A stretch of 64,000 nucleotides of DNA from Pelosinus fermentans JBW45 (GCF_000271665.2 NZ_CP010978.1:776501-840500); one strand, 5' to 3'; shown: positions 16,670 to 26,873, numbered from the stretch's first letter. The notes: generated by a model not told the origin, from the letters alone. Numbers and translations: made by a program.

Positions 16670-16910
16670 GGGCAGAATCGATTGATTGCCGACTATTATG
16701 TCTGGCAGAAACATGTTGAGACTGAGGCCAAGCTGCAGCAGGCAATCGTGTTAAGTGAGCAGCATGCCCAGAACAAAAACGTCCTGCAGAATAAGTTAGA
16801 CCTTAGTAATCAATGTGCAACCGATTAATCATTTCACAGTGCAGGCTCCTACTGTACAAGTCGCTGCCGAAGATGTGGCAAATAGAATTAATGCAAAAGA
16901 TCAAAAATAG
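16670..16910 (+). pseudogene. Decayed gene remnant (possibly phage-derived)
   Basis: Two frames join across a frameshift near 16812. The first encodes WQKHVETEAKLQQAIVLSEQ and further Gln/Asn-rich sequence. The second (GTG 16815 to TAG 16910) encodes VQPINHFTVQAPTVQVAAED and more. The wording resembles C-terminal parts of phage tail proteins, but I cannot name a family. Base composition is more GC-rich than the AT-rich flanks. The rest of 16504-17178 holds only hairpins. Confidence 0.35.
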
Positions 16911-17036
16911 GATAAATTAAACCTAGAATTATATGTGATTTTTAAATAGCAAAACACGCGTGATATTGAATTTTACGTATAATGATCTTGATTATTGCTT
17001 TGAATAAAAAAACTATATTACTGCGAGGTGGACCAT

Positions 17037-17061
17037 ACCGCTTGTTAGCGGTCATTTTTTT
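17037..17061 (+). terminator. Hairpin with T-rich tail
   Basis: ACCGCT (17037-17042) pairs with AGCGGT (17047-17052), followed by CATTTTTTTC. It reads as a terminator on the plus strand, after the remnant. Confidence 0.5.
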
Positions 17062-17178
17062 CTTTTTATCAGAGAAAAAAAGTGGGGAGCAATCGGAGTA
17101 AATTTTAATAATACAAGTATTGTCATATATCATACTAGCTGACTTCACTACGTGAAGTAAGTATGAAAATAAGCACTT

Positions 17179-18102
17179 TCAATTTGATATCCAGTCTTTT
17201 AGTGCATTCATATAATTCTCATAATATGAATACCTAGCAAGTTCATTCTTTATAGCAAATAGCCTGGCAATTTTGCTTTTAGGTAAATTAATTCTTGTTT
17301 CCAGGTGGTTAGTATATTCAATAAGTTCTCTACAAAATTTTGCATTAGTGCCCCCTTCTAATTGATTTTGTAGCGCTTTAAGCCTAGAAAGGTACTTTCT
17401 ATGGTGTCTTATATGAATGCCTAACAGCCGCGATCGTAGCTTAACTAGTGAATTTTTGGGTTTTAAGTTTATTCCAATTTGTTGAGAATCGTGGTGGCGG
17501 TAATAAATTAATTTTTCATTAAGCGGCATTACAGGATAAAAAGCAGTCATTATAAATGCCATCCAATCATCGTGAAGGCAATTGAGAGAAAAAGGATAGA
17601 TATGCTCAAGAGCTTCCTTTTTAAATGCCATCGTTGCACCGGTTACTATGTTTCTTGGTAGTAAAGATTGTATTGTAAAATTTTTGTGATTAAAGTTCAC
17701 ATAGTCCCAAAGGGATAGTTCCGTAGGACTTAAATTTTTATCAGTAACAAAAGCATTGGTAAATATCATATAGACATGAGGGTATAAAAGAAAGGCTTCC
17801 ATGATCGTTGCTACTTTATTTTCTAACCATACATCATCCTGATCGGCTAGAAAAATGATATCGCCACTACACATTTTTATTGCTTGTTCAAAATTTTTGG
17901 TAGAACCTAGATTAATAGGATTATGATGTACCTTGATTATTGGATGAGTAAAATCTTTCAATAGTAGCTTAGTATTATCATTTGAATTATCGTCACAAAT
18001 AATAATTTCATCCGGCAATAATGTTTGAGATAGAATACTGTCAAGCTGTTGTGCCAGGTACTTTTCACCATTATAGGTGCACATAGCAATCGATATCTTC
18101 AC
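17179..18102 (-). CDS. Glycosyltransferase family 2 (rhamnosyltransferase-like)
   Basis: This 307-aa GT-A enzyme opens with ISIAMCTYNGEKYLAQQLDS, contains DEIIICDDNSNDNT and the DXD-type motif FLADQDDVWL, and has LHDDWMAF near the acceptor site. These are the usual features of rhamnosyl- and other GT2 transferases acting on LPS or polysaccharide. The start is GTG behind AAGGAGG on the minus strand. It follows the GT4 gene at 18186-19286 with an 83-base gap, so the two form a short divergent operon. dTDP-rhamnose genes lie 5 kb away, which fits a rhamnosyl donor, but the donor is not proven. Confidence 0.85.
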   Translation of the reverse strand: MKISIAMCTYNGEKYLAQQLDSILSQTLLPDEIIICDDNSNDNTKLLLKDFTHPIIKVHHNPINLGSTKNFEQAIKMCSGDIIFLADQDDVWLENKVATIMEAFLLYPHVYMIFTNAFVTDKNLSPTELSLWDYVNFNHKNFTIQSLLPRNIVTGATMAFKKEALEHIYPFSLNCLHDDWMAFIMTAFYPVMPLNEKLIYYRHHDSQQIGINLKPKNSLVKLRSRLLGIHIRHHRKYLSRLKALQNQLEGGTNAKFCRELIEYTNHLETRINLPKSKIARLFAIKNELARYSYYENYMNALKDWISN

Positions 18103-18185
18103 CGAAATTCCTCCTTGCTTAAAAATTCTTCAATGAGATATACAGGAATTATAACATTTTTTCTAAGAGCTAGTATATGAAAGAT

Positions 18186-19286
18186 TTAATAATTAGTTAC
18201 TATTGCATTATATAAATCAGTAATTTTATCAGTAGTTTGTGAGTAAGAGAAGTTGTGAATAATTTTCTCTCGGCTATTTAAGGAGATCCTTTTTTGTAAA
18301 GTTAAATCGTTATGTACTAATAATAATTTTTCATATAATGCTTTAATACTATTTTTTTCTACTAAAAAACCTGTAGAACCGTCATCAACTACCTCGGGCA
18401 AGCCTCCTACAGCATATGCAACAACTGGTTTTCCCATTGACATAGCTTCAGCTGCTGCTAGTCCGAAAGTCTCTAGCTTAGATGGGAATGCCATCACATC
18501 AATCGCATTTAAGGCTACAGGCACGTCAGTATGATGTCCAGCAAAAATAATGCGATCGTATATTCCAAATCTCCAAGCCTTATATTTTAAAAAGGGGAGG
18601 TACTTCCCTTTACCTATAATGACTAATTTCCAGTTCTTGGCCTCTTCATAAGTTGCCAGTAGATGTAATAAATCCATATGTCCTTTCATATTTGGTCGGG
18701 CTACTCTGGAAACGATGCCTAAAAGGAAGTCTCTCTTAGTTACGCCCCACTTTTCTCGTAGGTGGATTCCTTTTGATAAATTTTCAGGCGTTGGTGAATA
18801 TGTAGCGGTATCGATTCCATTATATATTGTAGTAAGTTTCTGTGGATCGAGATATCCTTCACTAAGAAAGCGATTCCTCAAATAGTCACTTACACAGATA
18901 ATTCGCTGTGCTTGTGCAATGTTGGATTGTTGCTCCTTAAAGTTTAACCATCCATGAGCAGTATATACCCAAGGTATGTTAGCTCGCATGCATGCTAAAG
19001 CGGTAGCTTGTCCAGCAGCTCCCGAGTTAGCATGTACCAATTGGATGTTGTGTCGACGAATGATTTTTTCTAATATCATAGAAGCAAGGCCTTTGTGCAA
19101 TCGTATAGGTACTTTATAATGGGTAATTCCCATGTTCTTTAATTCATTAGCTAATAAGCCTCCCCAAGAAGCCACATATATGTTATAGTCCATTACTTTT
19201 AGTTGCTTTGCTAATTGAAAAACATAGGATTCCGCACCACCGATATTTAAGCGGGGAACAACTAATAAAAGATTAGTAACTTGCAA
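18186..19286 (-). CDS. Glycosyltransferase family 4
   Basis: This 366-aa GT-B enzyme has an N-terminal LVVPRLNIGGAESYVFQLAK with the GGAE loop. The C-terminal domain includes LGIVSRVARPNMKGH, VIIGKGKY and FPSKLETFGLAAAEAMSMGK, the canonical E-x7-E region with G-L-A-A-A-E. The start is TTG behind GGGGGTT on the minus strand. It heads the minus-strand pair with the GT2 gene and is divergent from the radical SAM gene at 19448. A polysaccharide role is clear; donor and acceptor are not. Confidence 0.87.
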   Translation of the reverse strand: MQVTNLLLVVPRLNIGGAESYVFQLAKQLKVMDYNIYVASWGGLLANELKNMGITHYKVPIRLHKGLASMILEKIIRRHNIQLVHANSGAAGQATALACMRANIPWVYTAHGWLNFKEQQSNIAQAQRIICVSDYLRNRFLSEGYLDPQKLTTIYNGIDTATYSPTPENLSKGIHLREKWGVTKRDFLLGIVSRVARPNMKGHMDLLHLLATYEEAKNWKLVIIGKGKYLPFLKYKAWRFGIYDRIIFAGHHTDVPVALNAIDVMAFPSKLETFGLAAAEAMSMGKPVVAYAVGGLPEVVDDGSTGFLVEKNSIKALYEKLLLVHNDLTLQKRISLNSREKIIHNFSYSQTTDKITDLYNAIVTNY

Positions 19287-19447
19287 TTGATAACCCCCTG
19301 TTACGAAAAGAATGATTACTTATCATTGTAGCACGAAGTAGTTTTAGGAACAATTTTTCTGATATAATTATAGTGGTAAAATATGGTCAGGAATAGTATT
19401 TAGTGATACAATTATACGTACACGGAAAAATCAGGGAGATGTAAACC

Positions 19448-20341
19448 ATGTTAGTCAATTATGAAAATGTAGTAAAATATTATGTCAAAGCGCATATACC
19501 AAGTCTTATGAATCTATATAACGATCATAAAAAGAAAAAATACAAAAAGCGTGTAGCAAAAACTATTACACAACGTGAAGCCTTCTATAAGCAAAATGGT
19601 TCCTATCCGTTATTTCGCACCATTGAAATTGAAACCCATAATCGATGTAACAGTACGTGCTCATTCTGTCCCGTAAACAAAAATGATGATACCCGTGAAT
19701 ATAAGAAAATGAGTACAGAGCTATTTACGAATATCATTCAACAACTGCAGCACTTGGATTACCGTGGTACTGTAGGCTTATATTCAAACAACGAACCATT
19801 ATTAGATGAAAGATTAGTGGATTTAGCGCGGATTGCGAAACAGCATTTGCCTAATGCCACCATTCAGATCTATACCAATGGTACATTGCTGACCGTGAAT
19901 AAATTTATAGATCTCATGCAGTATCTAGACCACATGTATATTGATAATTATAATGATAAATTAAAACTCATTACTCCTGTTCAGCAAGTACATGATTACT
20001 GTACAAAAAATAAAGTATATCTGGATAAGGTACGGATTCGATTACGAAAATTACACGATGTACTCAGCACTCGAGGGGGACAAGCTCCAAATCGTAAAAA
20101 GGAGCAGATTCAATCCTTGGATGTTTCCTGTTTGCTGCCTTTTAGACAAATGATCGTGCGTCCTGACGGAAAGGTAAGCTTTTGCTGTAATGATGCATTA
20201 GGGAAGCATACGTTAGGTGATCTAGCAGTTCAAAGTATCGAAGAAGTGTGGAATGGAGAAATCTATACCAATATACGTAAGAATATTATACAAAGTCGTT
20301 CTTTGTTACCTCTTTGCAAAAATTGTGACTCTTTATTATAA
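19448..20341 (+). CDS. Radical SAM/SPASM protein
   Basis: This 297-aa enzyme has the radical SAM cluster motif CNSTCSFC (CxxxCxxC, about residues 67-74) that binds a 4Fe-4S cluster and S-adenosylmethionine. A C-terminal SPASM-like region follows, with CLLPFRQMIVRPDG, CCND and CKNCDSLL, for extra Fe-S clusters. Family members modify peptides or sugars or mature partner enzymes. Here it stands between divergent glycosyltransferases and an LtaS-like transferase, so it may act on a glycan or on an envelope enzyme. No small precursor peptide gene is seen beside it. GGGAG precedes the ATG. Confidence 0.85.
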   Translation: MLVNYENVVKYYVKAHIPSLMNLYNDHKKKKYKKRVAKTITQREAFYKQNGSYPLFRTIEIETHNRCNSTCSFCPVNKNDDTREYKKMSTELFTNIIQQLQHLDYRGTVGLYSNNEPLLDERLVDLARIAKQHLPNATIQIYTNGTLLTVNKFIDLMQYLDHMYIDNYNDKLKLITPVQQVHDYCTKNKVYLDKVRIRLRKLHDVLSTRGGQAPNRKKEQIQSLDVSCLLPFRQMIVRPDGKVSFCCNDALGKHTLGDLAVQSIEEVWNGEIYTNIRKNIIQSRSLLPLCKNCDSLL

Positions 20342-20417
20342 ATTAGTGAAGCATACTTAGATAACTAGTACATTGTAAAAAAGAATAGATAATATAATTG
20401 GTAGGAGGCTTCTTTCG

Positions 20418-22388
20418 TTGTCACGATGGGATTTCTTTTTTCGTAATATTCAACAAGATTTTAAAATTTTTATCTTTATGCTAATCCTTTTATGTGGATT
20501 GCGAGTAGGGTTTATTGGCTGGCTTTATACCTATATGAATGACGGGTCTACAGGAAAAGATATTGCTGTTGCTTTATTCTATGGGTTACGCATTAGTTTA
20601 AAAACAGCAGGTATTGCTGCGTTATTAACATGGATTTGCTGTACTGTAGTAAATCTACTATGGATGCGTGCCCAATTGGACAAATTGCGTTGGTGGATAG
20701 GCTGTGCCTATATCGCACTGTTAGCAGTATTATTTCAGGCGCGTATTCCTTACTATGAACAATTTCACAGTGGATTTAATCAATTTATCTATAATACATT
20801 TCGTGATGATGTTCAGGCACTATTTTCTACTTTTGTGCAAGAATACCAGCTGTTTGGGCGATTGGCAATTGCATTTTTTATGACAATGCTTTTAGGTTGG
20901 CTGCTAAAACGCTGGCTCAACACAGGTGCATTTACGTTGCCTCAGGTAGATAATGCATGGGGAAAACTATCTATGCGTATATCCGTTATAGTAGTCATGA
21001 TAACATTTATGGTCTTTACACGTTTTGGTGGCAGTTTAGTATATTCTCATTCCGTCAGTTGGAAGAACGCTGCTGTTTGTCATGATGAGTTCTTAAATGA
21101 AGCAATATTAGATGATGTTCAAGCACTATATCGGGCCCATGAAATTAATGAACTCATGGAAAGTGCGCAAGGAATTCATATTAATGCAGAGCGGATTCGC
21201 CAATATGGTCAGCATTTGGCAAATCAAGAGATAGGAGGTAATGATCTAGAAGAATTTCTTGAAAAGCATGCACAAGGACCAAAGGTATCCAAGCCTAAGC
21301 ATATTTTTATTATTATTGGCGAAAGTCAGGCCCAATGGCCTCTTATGTCTCAATATGCAGACTTACACATAGCAGATGGATTGAAGAGCCTTATATCTGA
21401 GAAGAATTCCACCTATGTGCCAGCCTTTTTACCTAATGGACCTTTTACTCCTATGGCCGTTACAGGAGTGGTTTCGGGTCTGGCAGAAGTTAATTTATAC
21501 CCTAATTATCAACCTGAATCCTATAGAAAACCTTATGCTACAGCCATTGCACCACAGCTGAAGAAATTAGGATATCGGACACGTTTTTGGTATGGTGGTT
21601 TTAGTTCCTGGGAACGAATCCGCGACTATGTCTTAGCCCAAGGATTTGATGAATTCCATGCTTTTGATGAATTAAAAAAAGAATCTGGAAACGTATGGGG
21701 AGCCGACGATAAGCTGCTTTTTGAGACGATACAGGAAAAATTTCAAGAAGATGAGCAGCCAACTGTAGATGTCATCTTAACCGTATCCAATCACGCACCC
21801 TATACGGTAGATTTAGCAAAAGAAGGATTTCCAGAAGAACAAGTGCGAAGTCAATTACCCCAATATGCCAAAAATAATAAAATGTTAGTCAAACAGTTAG
21901 GTCACTATTGGTACGCCGATAAGTATATTTCAGAGTTTGTTAAGACGCGATATGAAAAATCTCCCGATAGTTTATTTATCATCACGGGAGATCATGCAGA
22001 TCGTATGAATATTGAACCGACTCCAGACTTATTTACTCGGTATGCCATTCCGTTAATAATATATGGACAAGGCGTAAACAAACAGCTGCTGCCAGAGAAA
22101 ATAGCTGGCAATCATATTCATATCCTGCCTACCCTATTTGAATTGATTGCACCATTAGGCTTCCAATATTATTCTGTTGGGCAAAGTTTAACAAGAGGGA
22201 ATAATGTAGGTGTTAATCACTTGTTATGGATCACGCATGAAACTATTGGAAAGCTGGACAGTAATGTTACGGTTCCTGTACCTTATGCAGGTACCAGTTC
22301 TCAAGTAGATCTCCAGAGTGTGCAACTGGATTTGGAAGCCATGCAAGCGGTTTCCTGGTGGCGTATCAAAAATGGTCGTTATTTTTGA
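20418..22388 (+). CDS. LtaS-like sulfatase-fold phosphoglycerol (or phosphoethanolamine) transferase
   Basis: This 656-aa protein has about five N-terminal membrane spans (to about residue 205) and an extracytoplasmic alkaline-phosphatase/sulfatase domain. IIIGESQAQWPL (about residue 298) supplies the first metal ligand. GPFTPMAVTGVVSGL likely holds the nucleophilic Thr, and FIITGDHADRM (about residue 520) supplies further metal ligands. In monoderm Firmicutes this family builds lipoteichoic acid; in diderms relatives decorate LPS or periplasmic glucans. The LPS setting suggests decoration here. The start is TTG behind GTAGGAGG. Confidence 0.85.
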   Translation: MSRWDFFFRNIQQDFKIFIFMLILLCGLRVGFIGWLYTYMNDGSTGKDIAVALFYGLRISLKTAGIAALLTWICCTVVNLLWMRAQLDKLRWWIGCAYIALLAVLFQARIPYYEQFHSGFNQFIYNTFRDDVQALFSTFVQEYQLFGRLAIAFFMTMLLGWLLKRWLNTGAFTLPQVDNAWGKLSMRISVIVVMITFMVFTRFGGSLVYSHSVSWKNAAVCHDEFLNEAILDDVQALYRAHEINELMESAQGIHINAERIRQYGQHLANQEIGGNDLEEFLEKHAQGPKVSKPKHIFIIIGESQAQWPLMSQYADLHIADGLKSLISEKNSTYVPAFLPNGPFTPMAVTGVVSGLAEVNLYPNYQPESYRKPYATAIAPQLKKLGYRTRFWYGGFSSWERIRDYVLAQGFDEFHAFDELKKESGNVWGADDKLLFETIQEKFQEDEQPTVDVILTVSNHAPYTVDLAKEGFPEEQVRSQLPQYAKNNKMLVKQLGHYWYADKYISEFVKTRYEKSPDSLFIITGDHADRMNIEPTPDLFTRYAIPLIIYGQGVNKQLLPEKIAGNHIHILPTLFELIAPLGFQYYSVGQSLTRGNNVGVNHLLWITHETIGKLDSNVTVPVPYAGTSSQVDLQSVQLDLEAMQAVSWWRIKNGRYF

Positions 22389-22412
22389 TCTAGTAAATCC
22401 ATAATAACTTAA

Positions 22413-22460
22413 AAGGCACAAAGTTACAAAGAGGATACTCTAAGTAATCTTGTGCCTCTT
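22413..22460. terminator. Bidirectional terminator between convergent genes
   Basis: AGGCACAA (from 22413) pairs with TTGTGCCT (to 22457), with GTTAC/GTAAT-type pairing inside. It lies between the plus-strand transferase and the minus-strand deacetylase. Confidence 0.65.
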
Positions 22461-22463
22461 GGC

Positions 22464-23342
22464 TTAATTGTTTTTATTTACATCTTTTTTGTTACCATGC
22501 TTTGAGAAAATACGTTGTAGTAAGGTGGAGGGGAGCAAGTCACGGTATTGCTTTATTCGATATTCTAGAATTCTCATCCCAATAAATAGCATATGCAGTG
22601 AAGAAACCTTTAAGGCAAATTCCCATAAGGGCTGCCGTGATGAGATAACTACTCGCTTTAAAGAAAATAAATCATTTCTCCAGAAGTCTGTGCCCTTGAA
22701 AATACCCAAGGCTGCTTTATAGCCTGCCTGCTTAGCTAGATTTTTTACTCTGTTGTCAAAATCACCATAAGGATAGCATAAGAAGTCGATGGGGATATGT
22801 AGCTGTTGTTCTAAGGAACTCTTGCAGCTTACAAGTTCATGGAGGATTTTTTCTTCATTATTCAATCTAGAGAGGAAAGGATGATTGACAGTATGGGCAC
22901 AAATAAACATTCCTTGTTTTAACCACTCTTGGAGCTGTGCCAATTCCATCGTTCGACAGTGAGGTTTATTTTTATAATCTTCCCAATTATTTTCTTGTCC
23001 GATCCAATTGCTGATGATACAAACTGTGGCTGTCATATCATATTTTTTTAATAGTGGTAAAGCATTCATAAGATTGTCTTCATAACCGTCATCAAAAGTG
23101 AGAAGAATGGATTTTGACGGAAGAGGAGACTTCAGGGTAAAATGATGATACAGGTCTTGTAAAGAAATCGTAGTATATCCATGTTTCTTTAAATATTGTA
23201 GCTGCTGCTCAAACATAATGGGTGATACTGTATTGCGATCATTTGGTATATCAGCAATTCGATGGTACATTAAAATAGGGACTTCCTTATTTATATGTTG
23301 ATAGATTAAAAATAATAGTATTATAATAAGTAAGATCATCAT
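22464..23342 (-). CDS. Polysaccharide deacetylase (CE4)
   Basis: This 292-aa protein has a very short N-terminal membrane anchor (about residues 1-15, all hydrophobic) and a CE4 NodB domain. PILMYHRI opens the domain, LTFDDGYEDN holds the catalytic Asp and the metal-binding Asp, and CAHTVNHPFL supplies the histidine ligands. CYPYGDFDNRV matches a further conserved motif. It would deacetylate an N-acetylated glycan outside the membrane, either peptidoglycan or exopolysaccharide. It is convergent with the LtaS-like gene and divergent from rmlD. Confidence 0.88.
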   Translation of the reverse strand: MMILLIIILLFLIYQHINKEVPILMYHRIADIPNDRNTVSPIMFEQQLQYLKKHGYTTISLQDLYHHFTLKSPLPSKSILLTFDDGYEDNLMNALPLLKKYDMTATVCIISNWIGQENNWEDYKNKPHCRTMELAQLQEWLKQGMFICAHTVNHPFLSRLNNEEKILHELVSCKSSLEQQLHIPIDFLCYPYGDFDNRVKNLAKQAGYKAALGIFKGTDFWRNDLFSLKRVVISSRQPLWEFALKVSSLHMLFIGMRILEYRIKQYRDLLPSTLLQRIFSKHGNKKDVNKNN

Positions 23343-23434
23343 GAGTGAAGAATCCTTTCTGCTGCGATATGTATAGAATAATTTATTCTATCACTATTTT
23401 AAGAGTATGTAAAAAGATAAGGAGAATCTATAGT

Positions 23435-24280
23435 ATGAAAATCTTTCTAGTCGGTGCGAATGGCCAACTTGGCAGAGAAATTAAACGTCAATTTCAGAAT
23501 AAATATGAACTGTTCTTGCATGGTACGGATACCTTGAACATCACGGATTTCGACGCTGTTGATACTGCTATTGCCATAGTAAAACCAGATGTTGTAATCA
23601 ATGCAGCAGCTTATACCAATGTAGAAAAGGCCGAGGAAGATTGTGATAATGCGTTTAAAGTAAATGCGATAGGAGCTGAAAACCTAGCGATAAGCTGTAA
23701 AAAGCACAATAGTAAGCTGGTGCACATTAGTACTGATTATGTTTTTGACGGAACGAAAGATAGACCATATGAAGAATTTGACCAGCATAATCCTCTTTCT
23801 GTATATGGCCGCAGTAAATCCTTCGGTGAAAAACTAATTGAGCAAGTTGGTGGAAAATATTTCATTTTACGTACATCCTGGTTATACGGTGATGGTAATA
23901 ATTTTGTTCGTACGATGCTGCGCTTGTCTAAAGAAAAAAGTGAAATATCCGTAGTGGGAGATCAATACGGCACGCCTACCTACACGAAAGACTTATGCTG
24001 GGCGATTGAGAAAGTTATGTGTACTACGTTTTATGGCGTTTATCATGCTTCTAATGAAGGAAGCTGCAGCTGGTATGAGTTTGCCAAGGAAATTATGACT
24101 GGTGCCAAACGCAAGACCATTATGAAATCCTTAACTACAGCCGAATATCCAGTAAAAGCAAAACGTCCTATGAATTCCGTAATGGAAAACAGAATGCTAA
24201 AACTTCGTGGACTTAATACGATGAGGCCGTGGCAGGAAGCGTTAAAGGATTACTTGGAACATGAGTGCCAGCAGCTTTAA
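23435..24280 (+). CDS. rfbD: dTDP-4-dehydrorhamnose reductase
   Basis: This 281-aa SDR-fold enzyme performs the last step of dTDP-L-rhamnose synthesis. GANGQLGREI is the nucleotide-binding loop. STDYVFDG and YGRSKSFGE (the YxxxK pair) form the active site, and LRTSWLYG is typical of RmlD. ATG 23435 is chosen over an upstream in-frame start at 23345 because AAGGAGA precedes it and the fold begins there. It is the first gene of an rmlD-B-A-C operon. The donor would serve rhamnosyltransferases in both LPS and exopolysaccharide clusters. Confidence 0.93.
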   Translation: MKIFLVGANGQLGREIKRQFQNKYELFLHGTDTLNITDFDAVDTAIAIVKPDVVINAAAYTNVEKAEEDCDNAFKVNAIGAENLAISCKKHNSKLVHISTDYVFDGTKDRPYEEFDQHNPLSVYGRSKSFGEKLIEQVGGKYFILRTSWLYGDGNNFVRTMLRLSKEKSEISVVGDQYGTPTYTKDLCWAIEKVMCTTFYGVYHASNEGSCSWYEFAKEIMTGAKRKTIMKSLTTAEYPVKAKRPMNSVMENRMLKLRGLNTMRPWQEALKDYLEHECQQL

Positions 24281-24313
24281 ATCAAAAGAATAACAGCTAT
24301 GAGGGAGAGGATG

Positions 24314-25390
24314 ATGAAATTCATGAATACGATACTCGTTACAGGTGGCGCAGGCTTTATTGGTAGTAACTGTGTACATATGGCAATCGCCCAAGGGAAA
24401 AAAGTGATCAATTTGGATAGCCTTACTTATGCTGGAAATTTAGAGTCGTTACAGGCAATTGTGGACAACCCCAACTATATCTTTGTTCAAGGCGACATTG
24501 GTGATGGCTTATTAGTAGATCAGCTGCTGGCAGAGCATTCTCCGGATGTTGTGGTGAATTTTGCAGCCGAATCCCATGTGGACCGTTCCATCGAAGGTCC
24601 TGCTGCGTTTATTCAAACCAATATTGTTGGTACATTTAATTTATTAGAATCCGTAAAGAAATACTGGCTGAAGCGGGCAGAAGCAGACAAAGCTAAGTTC
24701 CGTTTTCTTCATGTATCAACGGATGAAGTATTCGGCTCTTTAGGGGAGACTGGATATTTCACGGAAGAAACACCCTATGCTCCCAATTCCCCCTATTCCG
24801 CTTCCAAAGCATCTTCTGACCACTTGGTAAGAGCATATCATCATACTTATGGACTTCCCGTAGTAACGACAAATTGCTCCAATAATTATGGACCGTATCA
24901 ATTTCCTGAAAAATTAATTCCATTAATGATATTAAATGCATTAGCTGGGAAATCATTGCCTATCTATGGAGATGGGAAGAATGTTCGGGACTGGCTATAT
25001 GTAGAAGATCATTGTAGTGCTATTTTAACAGTATTGGAAAAAGGGGAAATTGGTGAAACCTATAATATTGGCGGGCATAATGAAAAATCGAATTTAGAAA
25101 TTGTATATAAGATTTGTGATTTACTAGATAAAGCAAGGCCAAGGGATACTGGAAAATCATATCGGGAGCAAATTGCCTATGTGAAGGATCGCCCGGGACA
25201 TGATCGGCGTTATGCCATTGATGCATCCAAAATCAAAGATGAGCTGGGATGGGTACCGTCAGAAACCTTTGAGAGCGGTATAGAGAAAACGATACAATGG
25301 TATTTGCACAATGCTGAGTGGTGCCACCATGTTTGTGATGGCAGCTATCGGGGAGAACGACTCGGTCTTGTGTCAGAGGAGAAACAATAA
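24314..25390 (+). CDS. rfbB: dTDP-glucose 4,6-dehydratase
   Basis: This enzyme of about 358 aa converts dTDP-glucose to dTDP-4-keto-6-deoxyglucose. GGAGFIGSN binds NAD, and [11 protein letters not shown] carries the catalytic Thr-Asp-Glu triad. [10 protein letters not shown] is the YxxxK motif and [14 protein letters not shown] is a family signature. Several ATG codons lie in frame from 24299; 24314 is preferred for its spacing to GGGAGAGG, though 24323 is possible. The stop overlaps the start of rfbA in TAATG, which indicates coupled translation. Confidence 0.95.
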   Translation: MKFMNTILVTGGAGFIGSNCVHMAIAQGKKVINLDSLTYAGNLESLQAIVDNPNYIFVQGDIGDGLLVDQLLAEHSPDVVVNFAAESHVDRSIEGPAAFIQTNIVGTFNLLESVKKYWLKRAEADKAKFRFLHVSTDEVFGSLGETGYFTEETPYAPNSPYSASKASSDHLVRAYHHTYGLPVVTTNCSNNYGPYQFPEKLIPLMILNALAGKSLPIYGDGKNVRDWLYVEDHCSAILTVLEKGEIGETYNIGGHNEKSNLEIVYKICDLLDKARPRDTGKSYREQIAYVKDRPGHDRRYAIDASKIKDELGWVPSETFESGIEKTIQWYLHNAEWCHHVCDGSYRGERLGLVSEEKQ

Positions 25391-26277
25391 TGGGAATTAC
25401 AAAAGGAATTATTTTAGCAGGTGGCTCTGGTACCAGGCTATATCCATTGACTACCGTAGTCAGCAAACAATTGATGCCGATTTATGATAAGCCGATGATT
25501 TATTATCCCTTGTGTACGCTGCTATTGGCTGGTATCAAAGATATCTTGATTATTACGACTCCCCAGGATCAGCCCTTCTTTCAAGCAATGCTGAATGATG
25601 GCAGTCAATGGGGGATCAATTTGAGCTATGCAGTGCAGCCTAGTCCTGATGGACTTGCCCAAGCCTTTATTATTGGACGAGATTTTATTGGTAATGACAG
25701 TTGCGCATTAGTATTAGGTGATAATATTTTTTATGGACATAGCCTGACGGATAGTTTACGCCATGCTGCCAGCCATGAAGAAGGAGCTACCGTTTTCGCC
25801 TACTGGGTGAAAGATCCTGAACGTTATGGTGTAGTCGCTTTTGATGATAGTAAGCAAGCAGTAAGCATTGAAGAAAAGCCTGACAAACCAAAATCCAACT
25901 ATGCTGTTACGGGGCTCTATTTTTATGATAATCATGTCGTAGATATCGCTAAAGATTTAAAGCCTTCAGTACGTGGTGAATTGGAAATTACGGATGTCAA
26001 CCGAGCCTATTTGGAACAAAAAAAATTGCGGGTAGAGACCTTAGGCCGCGGTTTTGCCTGGCTGGATACAGGAACTCATGAGTCCCTATTACAAGCAGCT
26101 AACTATATTGAAACCATACAACAGCGCCAAGGACTCATGGTTGCCTGTCCGGAAGAAATCGCTTATCGTATGGGACTCATTAATAATGAAAAGCTATTTC
26201 AATTAGCAGATCCTCTTAAAAAGAATGGATATGGTCAATATTTATTAAATCTTCTGCAAGGCGGTGCGAAACTATGA
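25390..26277 (+). CDS. rfbA: Glucose-1-phosphate thymidylyltransferase
   Basis: This 295-aa nucleotidyltransferase makes dTDP-glucose from glucose 1-phosphate and dTTP, the first step of the rhamnose pathway. [11 protein letters not shown] is the pyrophosphorylase signature. [11 protein letters not shown] and [19 protein letters not shown] match the RmlA family, and the length is typical. It overlaps rfbB by one base and rfbC by four bases (ATGA), so the operon is tightly coupled. Confidence 0.95.
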   Translation: MGITKGIILAGGSGTRLYPLTTVVSKQLMPIYDKPMIYYPLCTLLLAGIKDILIITTPQDQPFFQAMLNDGSQWGINLSYAVQPSPDGLAQAFIIGRDFIGNDSCALVLGDNIFYGHSLTDSLRHAASHEEGATVFAYWVKDPERYGVVAFDDSKQAVSIEEKPDKPKSNYAVTGLYFYDNHVVDIAKDLKPSVRGELEITDVNRAYLEQKKLRVETLGRGFAWLDTGTHESLLQAANYIETIQQRQGLMVACPEEIAYRMGLINNEKLFQLADPLKKNGYGQYLLNLLQGGAKL

Positions 26278-26807
26278 ATATCATTGAGACGAAATTGCAA
26301 GGTGTAGTGATTATTGAGCCAAAAGTATTTGGCGATAATCGTGGTTTTTTTATGGAAACCTGGAATAAAGAAAAGTACGAAGAAGCAGGCTTGCCCTATC
26401 ATTTTGTGCAAGATAATTTATCCTTTTCAACAAAAGGCGTACTGCGCGGATTGCATTTTCAAAATCCGAATCCACAAGGAAAGCTGGTCTATGTTCTCCA
26501 AGGAGAAGTATTTGATGTCGCAGTAGATATTCGAGCAGGCTCATCAACCTTTGGTCAATGGGAAGGAGTTATCCTATCGAATGAAAATAAAAAGCAATTT
26601 TACGTCCCGGAAGGTTTTGCTCACGGTTTTTGCGTATTAAGCGAAACGGCGTTATTTGCATACAAATGTACTGATAAATATAATCCACAGGCAGAGACCG
26701 GCATTATGTGGAATGATCCTGATATTGGAATCCGGTGGCCGATGACAGAACCAGTTTTATCGGCAAAAGACAAAGAAAATGTACGACTGCGAGATATAAT
26801 AAAGTAA
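26274..26807 (+). CDS. rfbC: dTDP-4-dehydrorhamnose 3,5-epimerase
   Basis: This 177-aa cupin enzyme epimerises dTDP-4-keto-6-deoxyglucose at C3 and C5. [28 protein letters not shown] with the catalytic His, and [16 protein letters not shown] are the family motifs. It completes the four-gene rml set. After a 67-base gap comes the VanZ-like gene, which may be read through from this operon since no terminator intervenes. Confidence 0.95.
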   Translation: MNIIETKLQGVVIIEPKVFGDNRGFFMETWNKEKYEEAGLPYHFVQDNLSFSTKGVLRGLHFQNPNPQGKLVYVLQGEVFDVAVDIRAGSSTFGQWEGVILSNENKKQFYVPEGFAHGFCVLSETALFAYKCTDKYNPQAETGIMWNDPDIGIRWPMTEPVLSAKDKENVRLRDIIK

Positions 26808-26873
26808 TGTTTTGTTGGCGCTGTAATGACAGTAGCAAAAAAAACAATCTTACTGAATGTTTGAGGAAAATCA

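Noticed and set aside
22413-22460. Assignment of this hairpin to the CAGAG/CAAAG element family
   Set aside because: It shares only ACAAAG-like pieces. Its position between convergent genes and perfect GGCACAA pairing fit a terminator better.
26314-26526. Plus-strand frame inside rfbC
   Set aside because: Shadow of the well-supported RmlC gene in another frame.
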